Below are positions 1-6,612 of a stretch of 10,308 nt of DNA, piece by piece. The first letter of the stretch is position 1, and each line of letters starts with the position of its first letter. Below the pieces are notes generated by a model. It saw nothing but the letters and a program-made list of their open reading frames with translations. It searched no databases and was not told where the DNA came from. Where the stretch lies: contig JALNYR010000086.1 of the NCBI GenBank assembly GCA_023229725.1, positions 1-10,308 on the forward strand. Direction: 5' to 3'. Both the position numbers and the translations under genes were made by a program. The stretch comes from Dehalococcoidia bacterium. GTDB taxonomy: Bacteria; Chloroflexota; Dehalococcoidia; GIF9; AB-539-J10.

Positions 1-881
1 CTGTGCCCGGAAAGGTGGCGCTGCCGCAGCTCGTCGACGAGCAGCCCGGCGATGTGCTCCTTGCCGCGTTCGCCCCGTTCCAGCGCGGCGAGGAGTACGG
101 GAGCGCAGGCGCGCACCTCGTCGTTCGGACCGGGGAGGTTCACGATGAGCGCCTGGCCCGATGAGCCGACCCCGATGCGGACTCCTGCCTTGACGTGCCT
201 TCCGGTGGGAGGGTACGTCACGACCCACGGAGTCGCCGCGCCCGGGTCCAGCCGCAGCGTCGCCTCAATGGTCTGGTCTTTGCCCTCTGCGCCGACGCCG
301 CCCGTGGTCACAATCAGGCCGTATCCGTCGTAGAGGGCGGCTTCGACCGCGTTGGCTATCGCGAGCGTATCGTCCGGCAGCGGAGCTGCAATCGAGACCC
401 GGTATCCGGCGCGTTCGAACTCGGCTTTGAGGTACGGGCTGTTGGTATCTTCAATCACGCCGCGAAGCACTTCGTATCCGGTCGGGAAGACAGTCATTCG
501 CTTCAGGTACGCGCGTTCGGTCTCCCGGGCCATGAACTCCGTCCGTGCAACGACCTCGTCGGTCAGCGCTGGGTCGAGGCTGAGCATCTGCAGTATCCCC
601 TCGGAGTGAACGGACGTGTCCGCCGAGACGGCGACCCCGTTCACGCCCGCGAGAGCTTCCAGCAGCGCCGCCTCTCTCCCTGCTATCTGACGCATGTCGA
701 GCGTCCGACGCAGCACATCGAGCGTCACATGGTCGGGGCCGGCGTCGACCACGAGGACGTCGGCTGCTTCAAGGTCGAGAGCCCCCGCCACGGCGGCCGC
801 GATAGCACTGAGGTTGGCGTTTCTCAAGGAGACCTGCTGTATCCACAGCTCCGTCTTGCCGATGAGGTTCATCTCCGTCAC
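1..881 (-). CDS. MoaB/Mog/CinA-type molybdopterin-binding domain protein, 3'-partial
   Basis: The reading frame runs off the left edge; 293 residues are visible. Residues about 136-265 fit the MoCF_biosynth fold shared by MoaB, MogA, MoeA and CinA. The visible motifs are GVIEDTN at 141-147, a DD pair at 170-171, TTGGVG at 193-198 followed by D202, and the LPGPNDEV loop at 249-256. Family members bind molybdopterin or related nucleotides, but CinA-type members also have other roles, so the substrate is unknown. The first ~130 residues belong to no domain I recognise and are not the usual arrangement, because CinA has the fold at its N-terminus. I chose GTG at 881 because GGGAG lies 6 bases upstream; this start overlaps the upstream stop by 4 bp (GTGA), implying translational coupling with the phosphoribosyltransferase-like gene. 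An ATG at 872 is possible but has no well-spaced ribosome binding site. The family call is fairly secure; the function is not. Confidence 0.75.
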   Translation of the reverse strand, partial: MTEMNLIGKTELWIQQVSLRNANLSAIAAAVAGALDLEAADVLVVDAGPDHVTLDVLRRTLDMRQIAGREAALLEALAGVNGVAVSADTSVHSEGILQMLSLDPALTDEVVARTEFMARETERAYLKRMTVFPTGYEVLRGVIEDTNSPYLKAEFERAGYRVSIAAPLPDDTLAIANAVEAALYDGYGLIVTTGGVGAEGKDQTIEATLRLDPGAATPWVVTYPPTGRHVKAGVRIGVGSSGQALIVNLPGPNDEVRACAPVLLAALERGERGKEHIAGLLVDELRQRHLSGH

Positions 882-1735
882 TGGACTCTCCCTGCCCGGG
901 CGGCGCCGGGTTCGTCGTACGGACCGACGACGTCCAGTGTCATATCGAGGAGGGGGGCGTCGATGATGGCGCGGCCGATGTCGACGATGTCGACGTCCTC
1001 CGCCTGCAATCCGGCGAGGTCCTCGATGCGGATACCTCCCGAGAAGGCGATGCGTACGCGTTCCCGCATGTGACGGTCGCGCACCGCCGCGGATACCGCC
1101 CGCGCATCCTCGATGCGGCCGGTGTCGACCATCAGGATGTCGGCGCCGGCTTCGGTGGCGGCGACGGCCTCGGCGGCAATCGCGGCGGTCTCGCCCCGTA
1201 TCTGGATGACGGGCACGCGCTGTCCCAGTTCCAGTGCTGCGGCGAGCGTCGGCCGAATACCGCCCAGCATTCGGACGTAGTTCTTGTCGAGATAGACGAA
1301 GTTCTGGTCCGCGAGCCGCGTCGGCAGGCCGCCCGTCGTGACCGCCCTCCTGAGTGCCTGCTTGGAGTCGCCCGGCATCTTCTTCCACGCCCCGCAGACG
1401 ACGCGGATGCGCCCCGCCGCCGCTGCTGCGCGCGCGGCCGCCGTGGCTACTCCCGAGTACTTGGCGACGAGGCCGATGAGCGATTCCTCGCACAGGGCGA
1501 TCTGCTTCGGCGTTCCGGCGAACACGGCCACGACCGTGCCGCCGTGCAGCGGCGCCCCCTCGGGCAGCGAAGTGAGGAACGTGACGCCGATGTCCTCGCC
1601 CTTCTCGCGGAGCGACGCGACGCCGGAGAGCACTCCCTCGGATTGCGCGCGAACCTCCACCGTGAACGTGCGGTCCCCGACGCTCTGGAACAGCAGGTCG
1701 CGTATGTCGAGGCCGGCCGAGTCAGGCTGGTGCAA
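878..1735 (-). CDS. Nicotinate/quinolinate phosphoribosyltransferase-like protein (NadC/ModD type)
   Basis: A 285-residue protein, the normal length for NadC (quinolinate phosphoribosyltransferase) and its paralogue ModD. It shows the family order: GDRTF near residue 20, SGVAT at 94-98, a KKMPG motif at 118-122 matching the NadC lysine-threonine-proline-glycine segment, GG-x3-R at 135-140, LDK at 149-151 in place of the conserved LIK, a VDTG strand at 203-206, and SGGI at 232-235 before a DIG turn at 252-254. Known members transfer phosphoribosyl from PRPP to a pyridine carboxylate. One departure is visible: the usual ER-x2-LN substrate motif reads EESLIG (83-88), so the quinolinate-contacting arginine appears to be glutamate. 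The substrate may therefore not be quinolinate. Its ModD relatives occur with molybdenum genes, and the next gene has a molybdopterin-binding fold. The start is probably TTG at 1735, 4 bp after the LarA stop; its ribosome binding site (AGAGG) is very close, so the start is uncertain. Confidence 0.8.
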   Translation of the reverse strand: MHQPDSAGLDIRDLLFQSVGDRTFTVEVRAQSEGVLSGVASLREKGEDIGVTFLTSLPEGAPLHGGTVVAVFAGTPKQIALCEESLIGLVAKYSGVATAAARAAAAAGRIRVVCGAWKKMPGDSKQALRRAVTTGGLPTRLADQNFVYLDKNYVRMLGGIRPTLAAALELGQRVPVIQIRGETAAIAAEAVAATEAGADILMVDTGRIEDARAVSAAVRDRHMRERVRIAFSGGIRIEDLAGLQAEDVDIVDIGRAIIDAPLLDMTLDVVGPYDEPGAARAGRVQ

Positions 1736-1739
1736 TCCT

Positions 1740-3029
1740 CTACTCGTGGAACACGGAGTACCTGCCGAAGGGCACGAATGTGACCCTGGCTTTCGGCCCG
1801 TGCTTTTTCATCGCCTCGGCGAGAGCGTCCTGCAGGGACGGTGATATGTCGATGCCCGCCTTCCTGGCGTCCGTGTGGTTCTTCTCCTGCGTCACAACCT
1901 TCACCGTGCGAGTCATCATTGCCTTGTAGAGCGGATACCAGATGCAGCCGGCCCACAGCTCGCGCTTCCGCAGGAAGAAATCGCGCAGCACCCTTTCGTG
2001 GTTGGCTGCGGTCGGAGGCATGTACTCCGCCATCAGGTCCATGAGCGCGAAACCTGGCCAGCTTCCGTAGCCCGGGCACGGCGTCGCCATGATGATGGTG
2101 GCCCCTTCCTTGGACACGGGCAGGCAGTTCACTATCGCCCAGTTCGTGTGGAAGAAGAGGTGGTCGGTCGGCGCGGAGGAGCCGGTGATGACGATGTCGG
2201 CCTTCTCCTTCATGCCTCCGATCCTGAACCCGTAGATGCGGTCGTAGAACTCCACCGCCGCCTTGTGCGATTCGACCGGTATTCCGGCGTTGACGTGCAC
2301 GACGTCCCAGCGGTTGCTGACGATGAGGTTGATGCCCATGCGGATGCCGGCCATCCTCAGTGCCTCGTACTTATCCTGCTGCAGGCGGCACTCGTTGTTG
2401 CCCGGCCGACAATCCGGCGCCAGCGCCATGACGTGGTTGGTCTCGATGGTCTCATTGGAGGCAACGCCGGGGATGACCATCCCGGAGCCGCCGTAGCCCC
2501 ACAACGTCGCCTGCGTGGTGCTGATGGTGATGACGACGTCGGCCTCCCGCACCTCCTTCAGAATCCAGAGCGGCGTTCCCGCCGTCGTCACGCCGACGAA
2601 GGAGTAGCGGTCAGGGTTCGGCGCATCGTTGCACGTTATGGTGATTCCGGCGTCGACCACCTGCTTGCCGACGCGGTGCGCAATCTCTTCCTGCGACAGC
2701 GCGGGCACTTTGCCGTTCGCAATTACGATGCGAACCTCGGCTCCGGCGTCGCGCATTCTCTTGATGAGGAACGGGAGCACGCCGTCGACCGGCGCCGCCC
2801 GGAACTGGTTCTCGACAATCAGAACGACCTTGTTCCCCTTCTTGACTGCCTCACGGAAGCCCAGGCCGGCAACCGGCTTGTCGATTGCGTTCTCAACCGC
2901 GCGTGCCAGGTCCGGCACTGCGGCGGGCTCCTTCGGTATGAACTGGTTGGTCAGATTGGCGTCCGGAACCTCCAGTTCGAGGACGACGCCTCTCTCCTCC
3001 GCTGTCTCGTACGGCACCCTTATCTTCAT
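1740..3029 (-). CDS. LarA-family (DUF2088) nickel-pincer racemase/epimerase homologue
   Basis: A 429-residue protein, the usual LarA length. LarA racemises lactate using a nickel-pincer nucleotide made from nicotinic acid adenine dinucleotide; homologues act on other 2-hydroxyacids. The N-terminal half matches the DUF2088 pattern: GNKVVLIVEN at 65-74, R77 with P80 in place of the D-x-TRP motif, the GVTTAGTPLWI segment at 146-156, then GYGGSGMVIPGVAS (178-191) and a TIETNH motif ending in H199. The C-terminal half has the typical ADIVITGSSAPTD (277-289) and TIIMATPCPGYGS (311-323). By eye, the lysine that binds the cofactor in lactate racemase (in the GG-x-K-x3-PG segment) is missing, the ATG-x-HR site reads ANGKVP (104-109), and the following His-Asp reads N134-D135. 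ATG at 3029 has GGAGG six bases upstream and is preferred over TTG at 3032. A promoter-like site lies just upstream. Confident in the family, not in lactate as substrate. Confidence 0.88.
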   Translation of the reverse strand: MKIRVPYETAEERGVVLELEVPDANLTNQFIPKEPAAVPDLARAVENAIDKPVAGLGFREAVKKGNKVVLIVENQFRAAPVDGVLPFLIKRMRDAGAEVRIVIANGKVPALSQEEIAHRVGKQVVDAGITITCNDAPNPDRYSFVGVTTAGTPLWILKEVREADVVITISTTQATLWGYGGSGMVIPGVASNETIETNHVMALAPDCRPGNNECRLQQDKYEALRMAGIRMGINLIVSNRWDVVHVNAGIPVESHKAAVEFYDRIYGFRIGGMKEKADIVITGSSAPTDHLFFHTNWAIVNCLPVSKEGATIIMATPCPGYGSWPGFALMDLMAEYMPPTAANHERVLRDFFLRKRELWAGCIWYPLYKAMMTRTVKVVTQEKNHTDARKAGIDISPSLQDALAEAMKKHGPKARVTFVPFGRYSVFHE

Positions 3030-3049
3030 CAACCACCTCCTGTCTTCAG

Positions 3050-3078
3050 ATTCTCGACCTGCCGGTCCCGGGCGTCAA
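3050..3078 (-). promoter_or_regulatory. Candidate sigma70-type promoter for the LarA-family gene
   Basis: On the minus strand TTGACG (3078-3073) is followed after exactly 17 bases by GAGAAT (3055-3050). The -35 box matches at 5 of 6 positions and the -10 box at 4 of 6. It would start transcription about 15-20 bases before the GGAGG of the LarA-family gene. The 3030-3190 gap is the only real break in the leftward gene series. The site could allow the last three genes to be expressed separately from the Fe-S pair. Confidence 0.4.
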
Positions 3079-3190
3079 GGACTTCAGGCCACCTGCGAGG
3101 GATCCCCGGGCGGCCAGGCTGTTGCGGACCGGGGGAGCGGGCGACAACCGCCACAGCTGCTCTGGCCCGTCCCCGCTGGTCTACTGTCGT

Positions 3191-4621
3191 CTACTGCAGC
3201 CCTCTCTGCTTCAGCCACTTCGGCATGAGCGTGGCGTCAACCTCACGGCTGACCTCCGGCGCCCTGGCGAGCAGTTCTTCGGCGAGAGACCGGCTGCAGT
3301 TGATGCCGCCGCCGGCGCCGTCGAAGATGATGACCTTGTCCGTCTTCGCCATGCCGTACGCATGCGCCATGGCGGTGTCGAGGTCCGGGACGACCTCCTT
3401 CGCGTAGTCGACGAACTCGGTGTTCTGCGAGTCCTCACGGAAGAGCCGCGCGTGGTCTTCGCCGACGATGATGGTCGGGGTGTGCTTCGCCCAGAAGACG
3501 GACGGGTACCCGACCCAGGCGTAGTTGATGACGCACGCCCTGATGGCCGGGTTCATCGGAGGCGTCTCGGGCAGCAGCGGCTTCTCGTTTTCGCCGTAGT
3601 AGGATTCGGTGTACCACGTGTACGACGGTAGCGGCTGCTCGAGGTCGAGCAGGTCGATGTTGGCGCTGCAGAAGTTGGCGTAGATGACGCCGCCGCAGAA
3701 GACGTACGGGACGGGACAGCAGAAGTCGAGGACCGCAATCGCATCCTTGACTTTGCCCAGCAGCGTCATCATCTTTCCGTAGGTCGCCATGTTGAGCCGG
3801 GTGACCTCTTCGTTGAGCGTGTAGAGGTTGTTGTTGGCGGTGACGCCGACGATGCCGGCCGGAGTGGGCTTGAAGAAGCAGGCGAAGGCCCACTTGTCCT
3901 GGACGAACCTCGAGTTGAAGATGGCCCGTGCCGTGAAGTTGGCGCCTCTCGGGCCGAGGTTGTGGTGGTACGTGGACCTGCTTTCGATGCGGGCGTAGGA
4001 CATCGAGAAGGGCTTGACCGCCCGGTCGACGTGCCGGTGGAAGTGTATCTCCCGCACGTCGCTGTTGTGGGTGTGGACTATCCACTTCGCATCGTAGGCA
4101 CGCTTGATGCCGTAGAGCGTGCCTATCTCGGTCTCGATAGGGATGCCCTCGTCGATGGGGGCCATGCCGCGGGCCTTGCCGCCGAAGTACGTGTCGAGCC
4201 CGAAGCGCTTGATGTACTCCTCGGTCTCGCGAAAGCGCAGCCCGACACCGGCCCTCAGCCTGATGTCCGTGCAACCGGTGCGCTCCTGGATGACGTCCTT
4301 GACGGTCTCTATCATCTCGGTGTAGGGGCCGCCCCCGAGGATGGTCCAGCCGTGGTGGGAGCCGAGCAGGTTGACCGAGTCGCCCGGCTTGATCATGTCC
4401 ATGTTGACCGACGCCAGTGCGTCACGGGTTGCCTTCCGCATCGCTTCCGGATTCTCCGGCGGCCAGAAGACCTCTGGGGAGTCGGGAAACAGGTCCCTGG
4501 TCTTCAGGAAGACCATGCCGGGGAGGCCGGCCGCGCGGTTGGCGACGCAGGAGGGGGCCACCCCGTAGACCGAGTCGCGCGGCGGAATGGGAGCGAGCGC
4601 CTTCGCCAGTCTCGGTGCCAC
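3191..4621 (-). CDS. Divergent LarA/DUF2088-like protein with a histidine cluster
   Basis: A 476-residue protein, tentatively placed next to LarA. The N-terminal half follows the DUF2088 layout in a diverged form: KPGDSVNLLG at 78-87, GVGLRFRETEEY at 125-136 where LarA has its G-x-HR and T-x-EE segment, then GIPIETEIG at 159-167 and a DAKWIVHTHNSD stretch at 177-188. The C-terminal half is not clearly LarA-like and I do not recognise it. It has CC at 301-302, further cysteines at 309, 318, 363 and 442, and a glycine-rich DGAGGG at 434-439. Histidines are concentrated at H89, H90, H183, H185, H193, H195, H197, H219 and H220, suggesting a metal site; this is inference. The GTG start at 4621 shares one base with the TAG stop of the Fe-S protein gene upstream (TAGTG), so the two are coupled and may form a complex. 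The frame stays open upstream to about 4972, but that part is the shadow of the Fe-S gene. Confidence 0.75.
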   Translation of the reverse strand: MAPRLAKALAPIPPRDSVYGVAPSCVANRAAGLPGMVFLKTRDLFPDSPEVFWPPENPEAMRKATRDALASVNMDMIKPGDSVNLLGSHHGWTILGGGPYTEMIETVKDVIQERTGCTDIRLRAGVGLRFRETEEYIKRFGLDTYFGGKARGMAPIDEGIPIETEIGTLYGIKRAYDAKWIVHTHNSDVREIHFHRHVDRAVKPFSMSYARIESRSTYHHNLGPRGANFTARAIFNSRFVQDKWAFACFFKPTPAGIVGVTANNNLYTLNEEVTRLNMATYGKMMTLLGKVKDAIAVLDFCCPVPYVFCGGVIYANFCSANIDLLDLEQPLPSYTWYTESYYGENEKPLLPETPPMNPAIRACVINYAWVGYPSVFWAKHTPTIIVGEDHARLFREDSQNTEFVDYAKEVVPDLDTAMAHAYGMAKTDKVIIFDGAGGGINCSRSLAEELLARAPEVSREVDATLMPKWLKQRGLQ

Positions 4622-5238
4622 TATGCGCCTCCCTTCGCGTCGATGACCCGCTCCATCAGCTTCCGGTCGGCTTCGAAGTAGAACTTCCGGTAGGCGGGGT
4701 TCTTCACGACCGACTCCGGCAGGTCCCAGTTCGTCGGCGTGAGTCCGTACCACTGCCAGCCGGGCGCCTTGCCCAGGGTGACGCCCGCCGCAGTCAACAG
4801 GCGGAGAATCGGCTGGATGCACTCGACGCTGCAGCCGGTGCGGATGCCCGTGGCGCGGGACACCTCCTCGGGCGTATTCGCGCCAAGCAGGATGGCCGCG
4901 GCCACCTCGCGCGCCCGTGTGCCGGTGCAGAAGCAGACCACTGCCTCGGGGTTGAAGCGGGCTTTCCTGCACAGCGCGACCACCTTGTCGCGGGGAGCTT
5001 TCGTCCAGTCGACCTCGATGACCCTTCTTTCACTGAGGGCGACCAGCTTGATGGCCATGACTGGACAGCGGCTCTCGCAGTTGCCGCACCCCGTGCATGT
5101 CTCACGGTTCGCGAAGGCCTTCTTGTTGTCTCCGACCCGGATGGACTCCGTCGGACATACCTTCTCGCAGGTTCTGCACCCCGTACAGACGGCCGGGTCG
5201 ACGACCGCCTGCGTCGTTACGATTCGCAATTCATTCAC
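4621..5238 (-). CDS. Double [4Fe-4S] ferredoxin with a BFD-like [2Fe-2S] domain
   Basis: A 205-residue cytoplasmic electron-transfer protein. Two ferredoxin motifs of the CxxCxxCxxxCP type are visible: C18, C21, C24, C28 and C48, C51, C54, C58, expected to hold two [4Fe-4S] clusters. Residues 101-151 resemble a bacterioferritin-associated ferredoxin (BFD) domain: CFC at 102-104, the helix-rich AREVAAAILLGANTPEEV at 109-126, then GCSVEC at 135-140. Standard BFD domains end in CxxC, whereas here the pair is C136-x3-C140. The last ~50 residues are aromatic and charged and of unknown role. It is the first gene of the leftward series, with a strong promoter upstream. It overlaps the histidine-rich LarA-like gene by one base, so it probably supplies electrons to that protein or to its cofactor. 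GGGAGG lies only 3 bases before ATG 5238; TTG at 5229 (codon 4) is spaced 12 bases from GGAGG, so ATG remains preferred. Confidence 0.88.
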   Translation of the reverse strand: MNELRIVTTQAVVDPAVCTGCRTCEKVCPTESIRVGDNKKAFANRETCTGCGNCESRCPVMAIKLVALSERRVIEVDWTKAPRDKVVALCRKARFNPEAVVCFCTGTRAREVAAAILLGANTPEEVSRATGIRTGCSVECIQPILRLLTAAGVTLGKAPGWQWYGLTPTNWDLPESVVKNPAYRKFYFEADRKLMERVIDAKGGA

Positions 5239-5274
5239 CTCCCTGCACTGCAGGCATGCTCGCGAACGGGAACG

Positions 5275-5303
5275 ACCGTACCAGACGCCCCTGTCCGTGT
5301 CAA
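5275..5303 (-). promoter_or_regulatory. Sigma70-type promoter for the Fe-S/LarA gene series
   Basis: On the minus strand a perfect TTGACA (5303-5298) is followed after 17 bases by TACGGT (5280-5275), which keeps the T, A and final T that matter most in a -10 box. Transcription would begin near 5268, giving a leader of about 30 bases with the GGGAGG ribosome site close to its end. It is the best promoter match on this strand in the window. Confidence 0.6.
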
Positions 5304-5309
5304 TGCGTG

Positions 5310-5338
5310 TTGGGCGACGCCGGCCGATGGGATACCAT
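5310..5338 (+). promoter_or_regulatory. Candidate promoter for the M24-family gene
   Basis: TTGGGC (5310-5315) and TACCAT (5333-5338) are separated by 17 bases. The -35 box is weak (3 of 6) but the -10 box keeps T, A and the last T. It would start transcription near 5345, about 55 bases before the start codon. Its -35 box is only 6 bp from that of the opposing promoter. Confidence 0.4.
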
Positions 5339-5399
5339 ACGCCGTGACGCTCGACGGCGGTCCGCCGGGCTCCCGAACGGTCCGGCCGAGGAGGCAGAG

Positions 5400-6509
5400 A
5401 TGGACAGGAACACGTACCTGGGCAGAGTCGGGCGCATGCAGGGAGAGCTGAGGCGGCAGGGCGTTGACCTCGCGCTCTTCGCCGATCGCGAGGACCTCAT
5501 CTACTACACCGGCATGACCAACTTCGACTGCCTGTCGATGGTGATACCCGCCGAGGGTGAGCCGCGCCTCGTGTGTCTCTGGCTCGATGCGGAGTATGTG
5601 CGCTCCCAGGTGCCTTCGGAGCAGGTGGTTCCGTACGTCTTTCCGGCGACCACCATCGGAGCGACGACGGCGGACGTCATCCGGGGGATGGGCTACGCCG
5701 CGCCGCGCATCGGCGTCGGCAAGTACTTCGTCGAGTTCAGCGTCTACGATGCCCTCAGAAAGGCGCTGCCGCACGCGCAGTTCGTCGGCATGGTGACAAG
5801 CTGCTACAAGATCAGGTCCGTCAAGGATGAGTCCGAGATCGCCCTCATGCGCAGGGCCGGGCAGATAGTGATCGAGGGCATGAAGGCAGCCGTCGCCGCT
5901 GTTGCTCCGGGTCGCAGGGAGTCGGAGGTGGCCGCCGAGGCCGAGTACGCCATGGGCAAGGCGGGTTCACAGGGCTCGCCGTTCAGGATGCAGGTGCTCA
6001 TTCACGAACGTCAACTGCTGGCCCATCCCCTTGCGGGGGACGCGGTCATTCAGAACAACCAGCCGGTGGTTGTCCACCTCGGGGCCACGTACGAAGGATA
6101 CGTGGCGAAGATGTGCCGCACCGTCGCGCTCGGCCGGCTCCAGCCCGAGTCGGAGAAAATCTACGCGGTGCTCGTGGCCGCCCAGCGGGCCGCCATGGAG
6201 GCCGTCAAACCTCCCGTAGCGGCGCAGAAGGTGTACCAGGCCGCGTACCGCGTGGTTGATGAAGCCGGCTACGGCCGGCAGTTCCTGGACATCATCGGGT
6301 ACGGCGTCGGCATCCGCCAGTCGGAGTTCTACCCCGTCATCGACAGGAACGGCGACCACCTCATCGAGCAGAACATGGTTATCGACCTGCTGCTGCCCAC
6401 CATCTACAAGAAGGGCGTGGGAGGCCCGAGGTTGACTGACACGATGCTGGTCACCGGCTACGGCGTCGAGGTGCTGACCCCGTTCCCGAAGGAGATGGTG
6501 AAGAAGTGA
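5400..6509 (+). CDS. Creatinase/Xaa-Pro-aminopeptidase (M24) family protein with no metal ligands
   Basis: A 369-residue protein with the two-domain layout of M24B proteins: a creatinase-type N-terminal domain (about 1-125, including the DLIYYTGMTNFD segment at 33-44) and a pita-bread C-terminal domain (about 140-369). Catalytic M24 enzymes hold two metal ions with Asp, Asp, His, Glu and Glu. Here, aligned by eye to the family motifs, these are H226 (HLGATYEGY), K237 (just before MCRT), Y301 (GYGVG in place of GHG-x-G), L332 (LLLP in place of IEP) and T346 (RLTDT in place of R-x-EDT). The substrate-side histidine survives as H209 in LLAHP. Peptidase activity is thus unlikely. Creatinase and other metal-free pita-bread proteins are precedents, so a metal-free hydrolase or a binding protein is possible. 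ATG 5400 has GGAGG at 5390-5394, five bases away. It diverges from the Fe-S/LarA genes and may share their control. Confidence 0.85.
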   Translation: MDRNTYLGRVGRMQGELRRQGVDLALFADREDLIYYTGMTNFDCLSMVIPAEGEPRLVCLWLDAEYVRSQVPSEQVVPYVFPATTIGATTADVIRGMGYAAPRIGVGKYFVEFSVYDALRKALPHAQFVGMVTSCYKIRSVKDESEIALMRRAGQIVIEGMKAAVAAVAPGRRESEVAAEAEYAMGKAGSQGSPFRMQVLIHERQLLAHPLAGDAVIQNNQPVVVHLGATYEGYVAKMCRTVALGRLQPESEKIYAVLVAAQRAAMEAVKPPVAAQKVYQAAYRVVDEAGYGRQFLDIIGYGVGIRQSEFYPVIDRNGDHLIEQNMVIDLLLPTIYKKGVGGPRLTDTMLVTGYGVEVLTPFPKEMVKK

Positions 6510-6569
6510 CCGGCGGGCGCCGAAGACCTGACGCCGCGCAGTTCGTGCAGACTCCTGTCGCAGAAGCAG

Positions 6570-6593
6570 GGGAGGCCCGACGGCGGACCTCCC
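6570..6593. terminator. Hairpin between convergent genes, possible bidirectional terminator
   Basis: GGGAGG (6570-6575) pairs with CCTCCC (6588-6593). The stem continues, after one mismatch, with CCG (6577-6579) against CGG (6584-6586), leaving a four-base loop. It lies in the 103 bp between the ends of the M24-family gene and the flavoprotein gene, where a shared terminator is expected. No T-run follows on either strand, so it is a weak intrinsic terminator at best. Confidence 0.4.
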
Positions 6594-6612
6594 GCCTCCG
6601 GATGATGCCAGA

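Noticed and set aside
3180..3196. Direct repeat TCTACTG...TCTACTG at the end of the histidine-rich protein gene
   Set aside because: Two 7-bp copies are within chance expectation and have no associated mobile element or terminator.
1875..3407. Long open frame on the plus strand (510 codons) opposite the LarA-family gene
   Set aside because: It is rich in Arg, His and Val in the manner of an antisense shadow, has no ribosome site, and lies wholly over well-recognised genes on the other strand.
4622..4972. Upstream extension of the histidine-rich LarA-like protein by 117 codons
   Set aside because: It overlaps the Fe-S protein gene, reads as composition noise, and the GTG at 4621 forms a natural TAGTG coupling with the upstream stop.
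5097..5399. Upstream extension of the M24-family protein by 101 codons
   Set aside because: It runs antisense through the Fe-S gene and both divergent promoters; ATG 5400 has a well-spaced GGAGG and matches the family's N-terminus.
5400..6509. DMSP lyase (DddP) or true creatinase
   Set aside because: DddP keeps most of the M24 metal ligands, which are absent here, and the residues I recall for creatinase catalysis are not convincingly present by eye.
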